From contig JAFZPM010000042.1 in NCBI GenBank assembly GCA_017550335.1, positions 1-52,584 on the forward strand: DNA of 52,584 nucleotides, given 5' to 3'. The position numbers and the translations under genes are program-made. This document shows, one piece after another, positions 16,751 to 25,218 of the stretch (position 1 is the stretch's first letter; the number at the start of each line of letters is the position of its first letter). The notes beneath the pieces were generated by a model, which was given only the letters and a program-made list of their open reading frames with translations, searched no databases and had not been told where the DNA came from. Source of the stretch: Paludibacteraceae bacterium (GTDB lineage Bacteria; Bacteroidota; Bacteroidia; Bacteroidales; Paludibacteraceae).

Positions 16751-19486
16751 ATGCAAAAGAGACGAAAAATGAGGATCTGGAAATATACGTCGGCCGTCTG
16801 TATGATGGCGATTTTAAGTATCTATTGGGGATTCGCCGCAGAGGTGGATTATTCCCGCAAAACATTCTATGTGGACTGTGCTAGAAGGGTGTCAGGTAAC
16901 GGCACCTCGTGGAATGATGCTTTGAGCACGGACGAATTTGTAACAGTGCTCAAAAAAGCTAACTCCGGTACCACATTTTATCTGGCGAAGGGCGAATACA
17001 TCCCTAGTGCCCCCGCCGAAAAGAACAGCATCGCATTCGAAGCATACGCCGGAGTAACCATACGTGGAGGATATGACCCAACCAACGAATCGGATGGCTA
17101 CAGCCCGAGAAACCTAACGACCCTGACACTAACCAACAATCATGGTGACATAGCTAACTTCCACATGGATCCGAAAAGTCCCACGGAAATATATGACATC
17201 AATTTCAAGGGAAGGCCCACTCAGGAAGGAACACTACCTTACAGAGTGTTAATAGTGCCAGGGGAAGCGAATGGGAACGGATTCTTCCGTTTCGAGCGAT
17301 GCACATTCAACCAAAATGCAGGGGTAAGCATGCCTTTCCAAACTGGCAACGGAATATTTAATCAATGCGACTTCGATTTCTCACAAGGAGGATATGTCTA
17401 TTTAGGGGAATACTCATTGCCGGGAGGACCCAAACAAAATCAAATAACCTTCTCCAACAGTTCATTCTCCGGAGATCGCTGCATCGATTTCCATCTCCAA
17501 AACAACCTAAAGATCATCAATTGCACATTCGGAGGAAGAAACGGAGTACACTGCCTATCGGATGTCATAAAAGTTAACGTTCCAAATACTTCAACAGAGG
17601 AAGGAGTAAATAGCAACGACAATCTATCGGTGGAGCTCACGCACAACACCATATTGGGTAACATTCGGATAGAGGGAATAAAATGCATCGTGAACGGCAA
17701 TTACATACATGGTAGCCTAATTGCAGACAATAGAGACACCTACAAGAGAACACAAAATGTTTTTGTCGAATCCGACGACATGTCCTTCACCGTAGGCGGA
17801 GATATCCTGCTCAAATACGAACGGATTTCCGAGCTCTTCCCATTCAGGAACTCAACCTACACGTTCGTGAAAAACCCGGGCAAACTCACAAAAACCGTTG
17901 CGTTGTTAACCGACTATTACTGTGCGGATGCGAACGATTTCCTCTTATTCCGCAATCTGGGAGAATCCGAGCTGGACATCGACCAAATAGGGCAAGAACG
18001 CTATAAATACCCATGCTTCGGCGCATACGAGCTGAAGTTCAACGACCAGAAAAACTACTACGTGAAGTCGACCGGCACAGGGGATGGCTCCAACTGGAAA
18101 AATGCGATGGGCATCAATAGATTCACCCAAATCTTCAAAATCGCACAATCGGGTTCCACCTTCCACTTCGCAGAAGGCGTATACACCCCGACTGACAAGT
18201 CATATTCAGACGGGTTCACCACCCAACAATCTATCAACCTACAAGGAGGTTACTCCATCAATCCAGCAGAGGGTGAGAAACCGAACCCATCTATCCACGA
18301 AACCATCTTCAATGCGGACAAAAGCGAGAACGTGGATTTCTCTGACGAAGGATTAGGGTATTTGTCAAATTCTTTAACTAACATCGTAAAATACGAGCCG
18401 AACGAAGATGGCACGATAAAAATATCCGGCATAAAGTTCACCAGGCAGAATAACGACCCGAAGGACCACTCAAAAGGTGCATTAATGATAGCAGCAGTAT
18501 ATAATTTTGACAAGAAACTGGACGTAGTGCTGGAAAACTGTACCTTCGACAACAACAACAATGCTTTTAGGGCCACAAATTGTCCCAACATCAAATTCAG
18601 GAAATGTCACTTTGACAACACAAGGGTTTATGCCATGGAAGCGAGCAACATCAACAATTTTGAGATTGAATCTTGCTCGTTCCATAAAAACGGCACAGCG
18701 ATAATGGCCTACTCAAAGAATTTGAACATCTCCAACTCCACCTTCTTGAAGAACAGCAACACATTGGACTTAAGTATCTCAGATAGTGGTAGCGTCAACA
18801 TAACGAACAACACGGTAATAGGTGGAATAAAAATATGGAAGGCAAATGAGCCGAATATCTCCATCGTGGGAAACATTATCACCGGGCCTAACATTTCCAG
18901 CGACAACATCGTGAACAAGTCACGGAACAATCTGTTCGCATACGACGACGAAAACGAGACGGAGTTCCTAACCTCGTGGGACAACAACATTTGGGACACA
19001 TCAGATGATCAATTCACACCAAAGAAAGACCTCTACATGGCGATGGATTACACATACGACGAGAACTGGAATATGATTCCTTCACCCACATACGATAGAG
19101 GATCCTTTGTGATTCCTTTGCAATCCGACAAGACAAGGGATGGAATCAACCTCCGTTTCCCATTGGAGAAGACATCCGTCGAACGTGACCAACGAGGAGT
19201 GAGACGAGAAAAATTAACGTGTGTGGGAGCATACGAATATCCTGGCGATTATCCATACATCCCAGACGCCTTCACCCCATACTCCACAAACGGCAAGAAT
19301 GACATCTTCATGAAAGGCTATGAAGTGTACATATACAATCGATATGGCTCCCTGCTTTGCCACTCCACCAAAGGATGGGATGGCTATTACAAGGGAAAAC
19401 TGGTTGAGCCTGGCGTCTACATTTATGTGGTCACCACCAATGCGGGCAGTTGGAAAGGCACAGTGGAAGTAATCAAATCAATGTGA
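16751..19486 (+). CDS. Beta-helix surface protein with T9SS type B tail (cassette 2)
   Basis: The 911-residue secreted protein starts at 16751, or at the internal ATG 16769, which gives a compact signal peptide (MRIWKYTSAVCMMAILSIYW). It has two beta-helix modules of the same kind as its large relative at 6697. They open with KTFYVDCARRVSGNGTSWND near residue 36 and KNYYVKSTGTGDGSNWKNAM near 433, each followed by TFxxAxGxYxP and a GGY motif, and they close with DQxGxxR. The C-terminal 80 residues (PDAFTPYSTNGKNDIFMKGY, YIYNRYGSLLCHS, GWDGYY, PGVYIYV) are a type B T9SS domain almost identical to that of cassette 1. It heads a second adhesin/OmpA/PorP operon and appears to be a shorter version of the same surface fibre. 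Confidence 0.88.
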   Translation: MQKRRKMRIWKYTSAVCMMAILSIYWGFAAEVDYSRKTFYVDCARRVSGNGTSWNDALSTDEFVTVLKKANSGTTFYLAKGEYIPSAPAEKNSIAFEAYAGVTIRGGYDPTNESDGYSPRNLTTLTLTNNHGDIANFHMDPKSPTEIYDINFKGRPTQEGTLPYRVLIVPGEANGNGFFRFERCTFNQNAGVSMPFQTGNGIFNQCDFDFSQGGYVYLGEYSLPGGPKQNQITFSNSSFSGDRCIDFHLQNNLKIINCTFGGRNGVHCLSDVIKVNVPNTSTEEGVNSNDNLSVELTHNTILGNIRIEGIKCIVNGNYIHGSLIADNRDTYKRTQNVFVESDDMSFTVGGDILLKYERISELFPFRNSTYTFVKNPGKLTKTVALLTDYYCADANDFLLFRNLGESELDIDQIGQERYKYPCFGAYELKFNDQKNYYVKSTGTGDGSNWKNAMGINRFTQIFKIAQSGSTFHFAEGVYTPTDKSYSDGFTTQQSINLQGGYSINPAEGEKPNPSIHETIFNADKSENVDFSDEGLGYLSNSLTNIVKYEPNEDGTIKISGIKFTRQNNDPKDHSKGALMIAAVYNFDKKLDVVLENCTFDNNNNAFRATNCPNIKFRKCHFDNTRVYAMEASNINNFEIESCSFHKNGTAIMAYSKNLNISNSTFLKNSNTLDLSISDSGSVNITNNTVIGGIKIWKANEPNISIVGNIITGPNISSDNIVNKSRNNLFAYDDENETEFLTSWDNNIWDTSDDQFTPKKDLYMAMDYTYDENWNMIPSPTYDRGSFVIPLQSDKTRDGINLRFPLEKTSVERDQRGVRREKLTCVGAYEYPGDYPYIPDAFTPYSTNGKNDIFMKGYEVYIYNRYGSLLCHSTKGWDGYYKGKLVEPGVYIYVVTTNAGSWKGTVEVIKSM

Positions 19487-19497
19487 TTCCGTAGAAC

Positions 19498-20754
19498 ATG
19501 AAAAAGATTCTGATAGCATTGCTAGGGTTATGCGCCTCGGTGGCGCAAGCTGATGAGAAGAAGTTTCTGGAGAGAAACGAGATCCTCCCGTTGAAGGCCT
19601 GCAACTATGAGAAGGAGACATCGGTCTCCTCCCTAAACGACAAGGTAGCCTTCATGCGTGGCGGGCAGATATTCGTCTGCAATTCAACCAACTCATGGGA
19701 AAAGAGCGACTTCACGATCAGGAAGGACCTTCAACAACTGGAAATAGATGGTCCATTCACCCAATATTATTCCACGCTATATTACTCCTCCGGCGGTCGG
19801 CTGTTCAGCGCGACGTTGAAGAACGGAGAGTGGATAACCCCACAGGAACTGGTGATCCAAGGCTATAAAAGCGACAAGGAAGACAACTATTGGGGATCGA
19901 CCTTCGCATACCGAAGATGGATATACAGGTCAGCCAACAACTTCAACGAGGGCATGCACAACCCAGCCATCGCATCCAAAGGAAGACGCCTCTATTTCGT
20001 CTCCGAAATGGAAGGAGGCAAGGGCGGCAAGGACATCTGGTATATGGATTGGGACTCCTTCTCCCAATTCTGGTCCACACCTGTGAACGCATCCGAGCTT
20101 AACACAGAGTACGACGAAGATTTTCCGTTCGTGTCGAACGACACCATGCTTTACTTCTCGTCCAACAGACCCGCAAGCTTTAAGAAATACAACATCTATA
20201 AATATAACCTGACGGAAGACCATCCACGCGTCGAGATACTATGCAGTGGTTTCAACGGAGATTCCGACGACATGAACTTCATCTTCGCGGGAGGCACCCC
20301 ATTCTTTATCTCCACAAGGAGAGGCGGGCAAGACGTCTTCTGTCCGCAGGACCGTGACGATGATGAGATTATCTTCAACTACGAGAAGGATCACCGTCCT
20401 ACACTGATCGAAAAAAAGGATAGCCACACCATCGTCTTCTACTTCGACACGAACAAGACCACCATGGTGTCAAGCTATGAGAACGAATTCAACGCCATCT
20501 ACGACTTTATCAACGAAGACCCCAACTGCAAGGTGAAGATCATCGGCTACACGGACGAGCGGGGGAAGGAGGCGAACAACATGAACCTTTCCATCGAACG
20601 CGCGAAGACGGTATACAACCAACTCGTGAAGATGGGCATCAGCAAAAACCGACTCTCCTACGAGGGTGCGGGGAGCTCCAACCCCATCGTGAAGAAGGCG
20701 ACCACAGAAAGTGATCACCAGAAAAACCGCAGGGTGGAAATCATAAAACAGTAA
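19498..20754 (+). CDS. PD40 / OmpA-like peptidoglycan-binding protein (cassette 2)
   Basis: The 418-residue protein matches the gene at 14363 along its whole length. It has a signal peptide (MKKILIALLGLCASVAQA), the segment YYSSGGRLFSATLKNGEW, PD40-type turns (NPAIASKGRRLYFVSEMEGG; DTMLYFSSNRPA) and a C-terminal OmpA domain with GYTDERGKEANNMNLSIERA and NRRVEIIKQ. The TDxxG and NRR positions expected for binding diaminopimelate in peptidoglycan are present. It lies 11 nt after the adhesin gene and 13 nt before the PorP-like gene. Its likely role is to anchor the secreted fibre or its transporter to the cell wall. Confidence 0.85.
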   Translation: MKKILIALLGLCASVAQADEKKFLERNEILPLKACNYEKETSVSSLNDKVAFMRGGQIFVCNSTNSWEKSDFTIRKDLQQLEIDGPFTQYYSTLYYSSGGRLFSATLKNGEWITPQELVIQGYKSDKEDNYWGSTFAYRRWIYRSANNFNEGMHNPAIASKGRRLYFVSEMEGGKGGKDIWYMDWDSFSQFWSTPVNASELNTEYDEDFPFVSNDTMLYFSSNRPASFKKYNIYKYNLTEDHPRVEILCSGFNGDSDDMNFIFAGGTPFFISTRRGGQDVFCPQDRDDDEIIFNYEKDHRPTLIEKKDSHTIVFYFDTNKTTMVSSYENEFNAIYDFINEDPNCKVKIIGYTDERGKEANNMNLSIERAKTVYNQLVKMGISKNRLSYEGAGSSNPIVKKATTESDHQKNRRVEIIKQ

Positions 20755-20767
20755 AAACAATCGGACG

Positions 20768-21691
20768 ATGAAAAAGATATTGCACATATTATTTGCTGCC
20801 GCCTTCTCGATGATGTGCCTCATGGCTCAGGCCCAGGACCTGATGCTGTCGCAGGAGATTTTTTCCCGCGTGAACAAGAACCCGGCGGCCACAGGCAACA
20901 CGGATGATATTGATATTTTTCTTCATGGCCGCATCCAATGGGCGGGCGTGGAGCATGGCCCCAAAACGACCGTCCTGAACGTGACGAACTACGAGGACGC
21001 CATCCGGTCAGGATTCGGCTTCACCGCCTCCTACGACTGCATCGGAAAAGGGCACAACACCCTCAACGCCAAATTGGTCTACTCCTACCAGATAGACATC
21101 AACAAACGCCACATCCTCGCCATGGGACTGGGTGCGGGAGTGAATGTGGGAGGATATGACCATACAGCCATCGGACTTGAGGACGAATCCGAAATCGCGG
21201 AGGATGAAGCACTCTCAGAGAAGGAAAGGAAGCTAAGCCCTGACTTCGACCTCGGATTCGAGTTCTCCAACATCCATTGGACGCTGGGTCTATCCTGCAC
21301 CCACATACTGAACAACGAAACAACAATGTTCAAAACAGGTCGCCACTTCTATCTATATGGGACAAGCCTGCTCCCTCTCAACCACAACTTCGACTTGGGT
21401 CCAACCATCTCCGTGATGCACCGTAAAAAGACGAACGTGATAGAAATCGGCTCCTTGGCTTTCTTCAAGAGGACCATTTGGGGTGGCGTGACTTGGAGGA
21501 CAGACTTCCACAACGTAGTCAACCCGTCCACACTAATCTTCTCCCTAGGCTTTGAAAGAAGCAAATTCAGATTCGGATACTCATTCGATTGCGGAATCGG
21601 GAAACTCAACCAACTCCCTTCCAATACCCACGAAATCATCCTCTCCTATGGAATCGAGAAAAAGAGAGGGAAGAGGGCTGTTTCGGAGTAG
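20768..21691 (+). CDS. PorP/SprF-family outer membrane protein (cassette 2)
   Basis: The 307-residue protein has a signal peptide (MKKILHILFAAAFSMMCLMAQA) and then QDLMLSQEIFSRVNKNPAATG, nearly identical to the cassette 1 copy. The barrel region is colinear with its paralogue (TTVLNVTNYEDAIRSGFGF; SPDFDLGFEFSNIHWTLGLS; GGVTWRTDF; FRFGYSFDCGIG) and ends in LSYGIEKKRGKR. It differs mainly by an acidic insertion near residues 135-155. It is the likely cognate partner of the type B protein at 16751. A strong terminator at 21733-21769 closes the operon. Confidence 0.88.
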   Translation: MKKILHILFAAAFSMMCLMAQAQDLMLSQEIFSRVNKNPAATGNTDDIDIFLHGRIQWAGVEHGPKTTVLNVTNYEDAIRSGFGFTASYDCIGKGHNTLNAKLVYSYQIDINKRHILAMGLGAGVNVGGYDHTAIGLEDESEIAEDEALSEKERKLSPDFDLGFEFSNIHWTLGLSCTHILNNETTMFKTGRHFYLYGTSLLPLNHNFDLGPTISVMHRKKTNVIEIGSLAFFKRTIWGGVTWRTDFHNVVNPSTLIFSLGFERSKFRFGYSFDCGIGKLNQLPSNTHEIILSYGIEKKRGKRAVSE

Positions 21692-21732
21692 GGGACGACA
21701 GAACATACCCCATGCGGAATGGGTAAAAAAAC

Positions 21733-21769
21733 AAAAGGATGTATCGGACATTAGGATACATCCTTTTTT
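21733..21769 (+). terminator. Intrinsic terminator of cassette 2
   Basis: GGATGTATC pairs with GATACATCC (second arm 21755-21763) and is followed by six T residues. An A-run in front of the stem would also make it work on the minus strand. Confidence 0.85.
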
Positions 21770-21988
21770 ATTCCATCCCCCAAAAAGAAAAAACATATCA
21801 ACCTCGTCAACCGCACACATCAGCCTAAAAACCGGTCGCCTCACGAAGATATAAGTCCAAAGATGACCATATTATCATCAGAAAACATATATTCGCGGAG
21901 ACATCGCTTCCTGTATCCATCATCAGAAAAAATATTGTCAGCATCAACAGGATAGCGGAATCATTCACTTCATAAAAGGAGAGACCTC

Positions 21989-24331
21989 ATGAAATATTCC
22001 ATAAATAATGACACACTAATCTATCATGACGATGTCGAAAGCATCAGATGCGGTGAAAGGCCAGAAGGGGGAACGATAAAATGCATTGTCATCCCCGGTT
22101 CTGTGGAAGAGATTGGCGATAACGCTTTCATCCTGATGAAGACGCTCGAGAAGGTTGTGTTTACGGAAGGTTTAAAGAAGATTGGCAAAGAGGCCTTTGC
22201 CTATTGTTATAACCTGAAGGAGGTCGTTTTCCCTGAGAGTCTTGAGGATATCGGGAAGAAGGCGTTCACTGAGTGCACCGCACTGGAACGCATCGTCATA
22301 TCCAGTAAAAAAGAGATCAATGTCTGGGACGAGGCCTTTGCCGACTGCATCAACCTAAGGGAAGTGGATTTGGGCGACACGATGGATCATACATGTTTGA
22401 GGATCAACGTCTTCGAAAACACCGCATTCCTGAACGAGTTACGAAGGAAGAATCCATTGGTGGTCATCCATGGTGAGGTCATCGACGGGAAGGAATGCCA
22501 AGGCGACTTGACCCTACCCTCCCACGTGAAAGGAATCTCCTGCGGCGCCTTCTCCGGCAACACGAAACTCACCAGCATCGTATTCCCGGAGACGGCAAAC
22601 TACATCTCCTACTCCGCCTTCGAAGGATGCACCTCGCTCAGAAAGGCGGTGTTGTCCGCCAACATAAAGGAGCTACCCGAATACATATTCAAAGACTGCG
22701 TCTCGCTGGAAGAGGTGATCTACCCTCAGCAGGAGGAGCAATCCATATATGGTTACGCATTACAGAACACCCCCTTCCAAAAAAAGCTACAAGCAGCGGA
22801 TAATTCGGTCGTCTTCAACGGTTGGTTGGTGGACGGATCACGCTGCAAAGGGAAGCTGCACCTGACAGGCATAAAAGGCATATCGGCTTACGCGTTTAAG
22901 AATAACTATTGGATAACGGAGGTGGAGGTCGACGAAGGGTGTGAAGTCATTGGATGGCAAGCATTCATGAACTGCCATGCCCTAAAGCGTGTCAAACTCC
23001 CATCACGGATGAAGGAAATCGAAGAGGCGGCCTTTATGAACTGCTACGAACTGAAAGGGATCTCTATCCCCGAAGGGATAGAGACAATCTCCACGGATTT
23101 GTTCTACAACTGTCTGTCGTTAACAACGGTCAGCCTACCCCGGTCGTTGAAGGAGATAGAGGATGACGCGTTCCGTAACTGCATGAAACTCGACGATTTA
23201 AACGTCAGCCCAGAGGTTAAGAAAGCCTCCGGGTGTTTCAAAAAGAACAAGTCAGTCAAAGCCAAGAAAATCATCACGGCAAAGACCAGGAAAGCCTTTC
23301 GGGAGAGTTTCCGCGACGGGAAAGAGGAGTGCGTCATCGTGGATGCGGAGCAATACAAAGGAGAGGAGGATATTGATGTGGTGATCATCCCAGAGGGGGT
23401 GAAAGTCATCGGAGCACACGCATTTGCCGATTGCGAGAATCTAGAGGAAGTAGTGTTGCCCGCCAGTCTTGAGATAATCGAGAACAATGCCTTCAAATCA
23501 TGCTATGAGTTAAAAAGAATTGCCTTCCCCGAAGGGTTGGAGGTGATTGGACAGAATGCATTCCACAGATGCAGGAAACTAGGAGACATCGTCCTCCCGG
23601 AAAGCCTAAAACGTATCGGAGCCAGCGCTTTCTATTCATGCGAAGGGCTGAAACGGGTGATCCTGCGTCAAAAGATACAAGAGATCGGAGAACAATGCTT
23701 CAAAGAATGCGAAAACCTGCGAAGCTTCCACTGGCCAGCCAGCGTCCATGTCATCAACGAGCAGATGTTTGAATTTTGTGATGTATTGAATCAACTGGAA
23801 ATACCCGAAGGAGTCACCTCGATCGGAGAATCAATCATCACCAAATGCAAATACTTAAAGACCCTACAAATACCATCCACGATGAAAACCGTCGGGGAGA
23901 AATGTCTGAAGGATTCATGCCTAGAGGAAGTCATCCTATCGGAAGGGGTGGAGAGCATCGAGAGCTATGCCTTTGAGGATAGCAAATCGCTACGTGCCGT
24001 CAGCTATCCCTCCACGCTAAAAAGCATTAAGGCTTGGGCGTTCATGGGGTGCGACCAACTGCGACAGCCGAAGGGATTGAAGGAAGTGGCAATACACAGA
24101 GATGCCTACCGCATTAGTTTTCGGACAAAGCTCCAGCATTTAAACAAGAATAACCATCTCACCCTTTGTGCGCTCGCACTGGTCATCTTGACAGGCATAA
24201 TGACCTCACTCTTCGACCTCACGATATGGACAGCCGCACTGATAGCAATCGCAATCGTAATAGGAGTCATCATCATAATCTTTATCCTAGGATGCCTGTT
24301 CTATAAGTTTTTCTACAGATATTCAATCTGA
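21989..24331 (+). CDS. BspA-like LRR protein with C-terminal membrane hairpin (copy 1)
   Basis: The 780-residue protein consists of tandem LRR_5 (BspA/TpLRR-type) repeats of about 23 residues, of the form LxxVxLPxxLxxIGxxAFxxCxxL, in two blocks (about residues 30-420 and 450-700). A degenerate segment separates them near KKASGCFKKNKSVKAKK. Unlike BspA, it has no signal peptide: it begins MKYSINNDTLIYHDDVESI. It ends with two hydrophobic segments (about 723-741 and 748-774) and the short tail FYRYSI. This predicts a cytoplasmic LRR array anchored in the inner membrane, although unconventional export cannot be excluded. The copy at 27976 has the same architecture and start, and the two flank a T9SS cargo and a fibre-like gene. 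Confidence 0.85.
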   Translation: MKYSINNDTLIYHDDVESIRCGERPEGGTIKCIVIPGSVEEIGDNAFILMKTLEKVVFTEGLKKIGKEAFAYCYNLKEVVFPESLEDIGKKAFTECTALERIVISSKKEINVWDEAFADCINLREVDLGDTMDHTCLRINVFENTAFLNELRRKNPLVVIHGEVIDGKECQGDLTLPSHVKGISCGAFSGNTKLTSIVFPETANYISYSAFEGCTSLRKAVLSANIKELPEYIFKDCVSLEEVIYPQQEEQSIYGYALQNTPFQKKLQAADNSVVFNGWLVDGSRCKGKLHLTGIKGISAYAFKNNYWITEVEVDEGCEVIGWQAFMNCHALKRVKLPSRMKEIEEAAFMNCYELKGISIPEGIETISTDLFYNCLSLTTVSLPRSLKEIEDDAFRNCMKLDDLNVSPEVKKASGCFKKNKSVKAKKIITAKTRKAFRESFRDGKEECVIVDAEQYKGEEDIDVVIIPEGVKVIGAHAFADCENLEEVVLPASLEIIENNAFKSCYELKRIAFPEGLEVIGQNAFHRCRKLGDIVLPESLKRIGASAFYSCEGLKRVILRQKIQEIGEQCFKECENLRSFHWPASVHVINEQMFEFCDVLNQLEIPEGVTSIGESIITKCKYLKTLQIPSTMKTVGEKCLKDSCLEEVILSEGVESIESYAFEDSKSLRAVSYPSTLKSIKAWAFMGCDQLRQPKGLKEVAIHRDAYRISFRTKLQHLNKNNHLTLCALALVILTGIMTSLFDLTIWTAALIAIAIVIGVIIIIFILGCLFYKFFYRYSI

Positions 24332-24673
24332 AACGATCACCGCGCGAAGCGCATGATTCCGCAGCAAAATAATTGATCATTCAGTAAAAAATCACTTTAT
24401 CAGAAATTTATCGCAATAAACATTATGATTTAAGGCAATCTTTCTATTACCTTTGTGAAAGAATTAAATGATTGATAGTGTTGATGTGTGTAAATTCATG
24501 TAGATATTTACAAATGTACATGTGAGCAAGCGCCCATTGCAGAAAGTTGAAGAGTAATTTTTGGTTGTTTTTCGTGTATGTTTCCTTCTATTTTCACGCT
24601 CGCTTTCGTTTTGCAAATATTTATCAATCAGTATATTATATATTTAAAGTAAAATAAATTATTATTCATTACC
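24332..24673 (+). promoter_or_regulatory. 342-nt intergenic region with a promoter -7 element
   Basis: No gene is seen. TACCTTTG at 24448-24455 matches TAnnTTTG, but the upstream -33 element is degenerate. It would give a leader of roughly 210 nt for the gene at 24674. The rest is AT-rich, with no strong hairpin or terminator after the LRR gene. Confidence 0.5.
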
Positions 24674-25135
24674 ATGTTAAAGCAAGTATTCATGCTGGCG
24701 GCGCTGACGGGGGTACCGATACTATGCCACTCCCAAGCGAACGTCTACAGTTCGGCGGCCGAGAAAGCGGAAAATGACATGACGTTCTACCATGTGGTAG
24801 GGAATGCGGTGGTCCTGGAAGCGAAGGATGGCTCTCTCTCCACGGGTAACCTCTTCCAGTACAGTGTGGCGACGACCACGGGGCTGGAGTTCACCGACGT
24901 CACGTTGCTTTCGGTCTATCCGAACCCAACAAAGGATGTGCTCGTGCTAAGGACGGGCGAGTTGAAAAACCTAACGATGACCTTGACCAATGCGGAAGGG
25001 CAGCAGTTGTTGGTCGCTCCTGTGAGGGAGAGCGAGACCCGCATCGACTTCTCGCGCTATGCGTCCGGGCTATACAACCTCACGCTGACAAGCGGTAAAT
25101 CGGTAGTCAAGTCGTTCAGCATCATCAAGAGATGA
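24674..25135 (+). CDS. Small secreted protein with T9SS type A sorting domain
   Basis: The 153-residue protein has a signal peptide (MLKQVFMLAALTGVPILCHS-QA), only about 60 residues of passenger, and a complete type A T9SS C-terminal domain. That domain runs from VYPNPTKDVLVLRTGEL through GQQLLVAPV to YASGLYNLTLTSGKSVVKSF with a final KR. The sorting domain is as large as the passenger, so the mature product exported through T9SS would be tiny. It lies 83 nt upstream of the fibre-like gene at 25219, in the same direction and probably on the same transcript. It may be an anchor or chaperone-like partner for that protein, but no family is known to me for the passenger. Confidence 0.8.
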   Translation: MLKQVFMLAALTGVPILCHSQANVYSSAAEKAENDMTFYHVVGNAVVLEAKDGSLSTGNLFQYSVATTTGLEFTDVTLLSVYPNPTKDVLVLRTGELKNLTMTLTNAEGQQLLVAPVRESETRIDFSRYASGLYNLTLTSGKSVVKSFSIIKR

Positions 25136-25218
25136 CAGACCGGAAGCCCAATAGCGGATTCCCGTCGTCATAACTATCCAGAGAAACATAAAAATAATTA
25201 ATAATCAAATTATTACAC

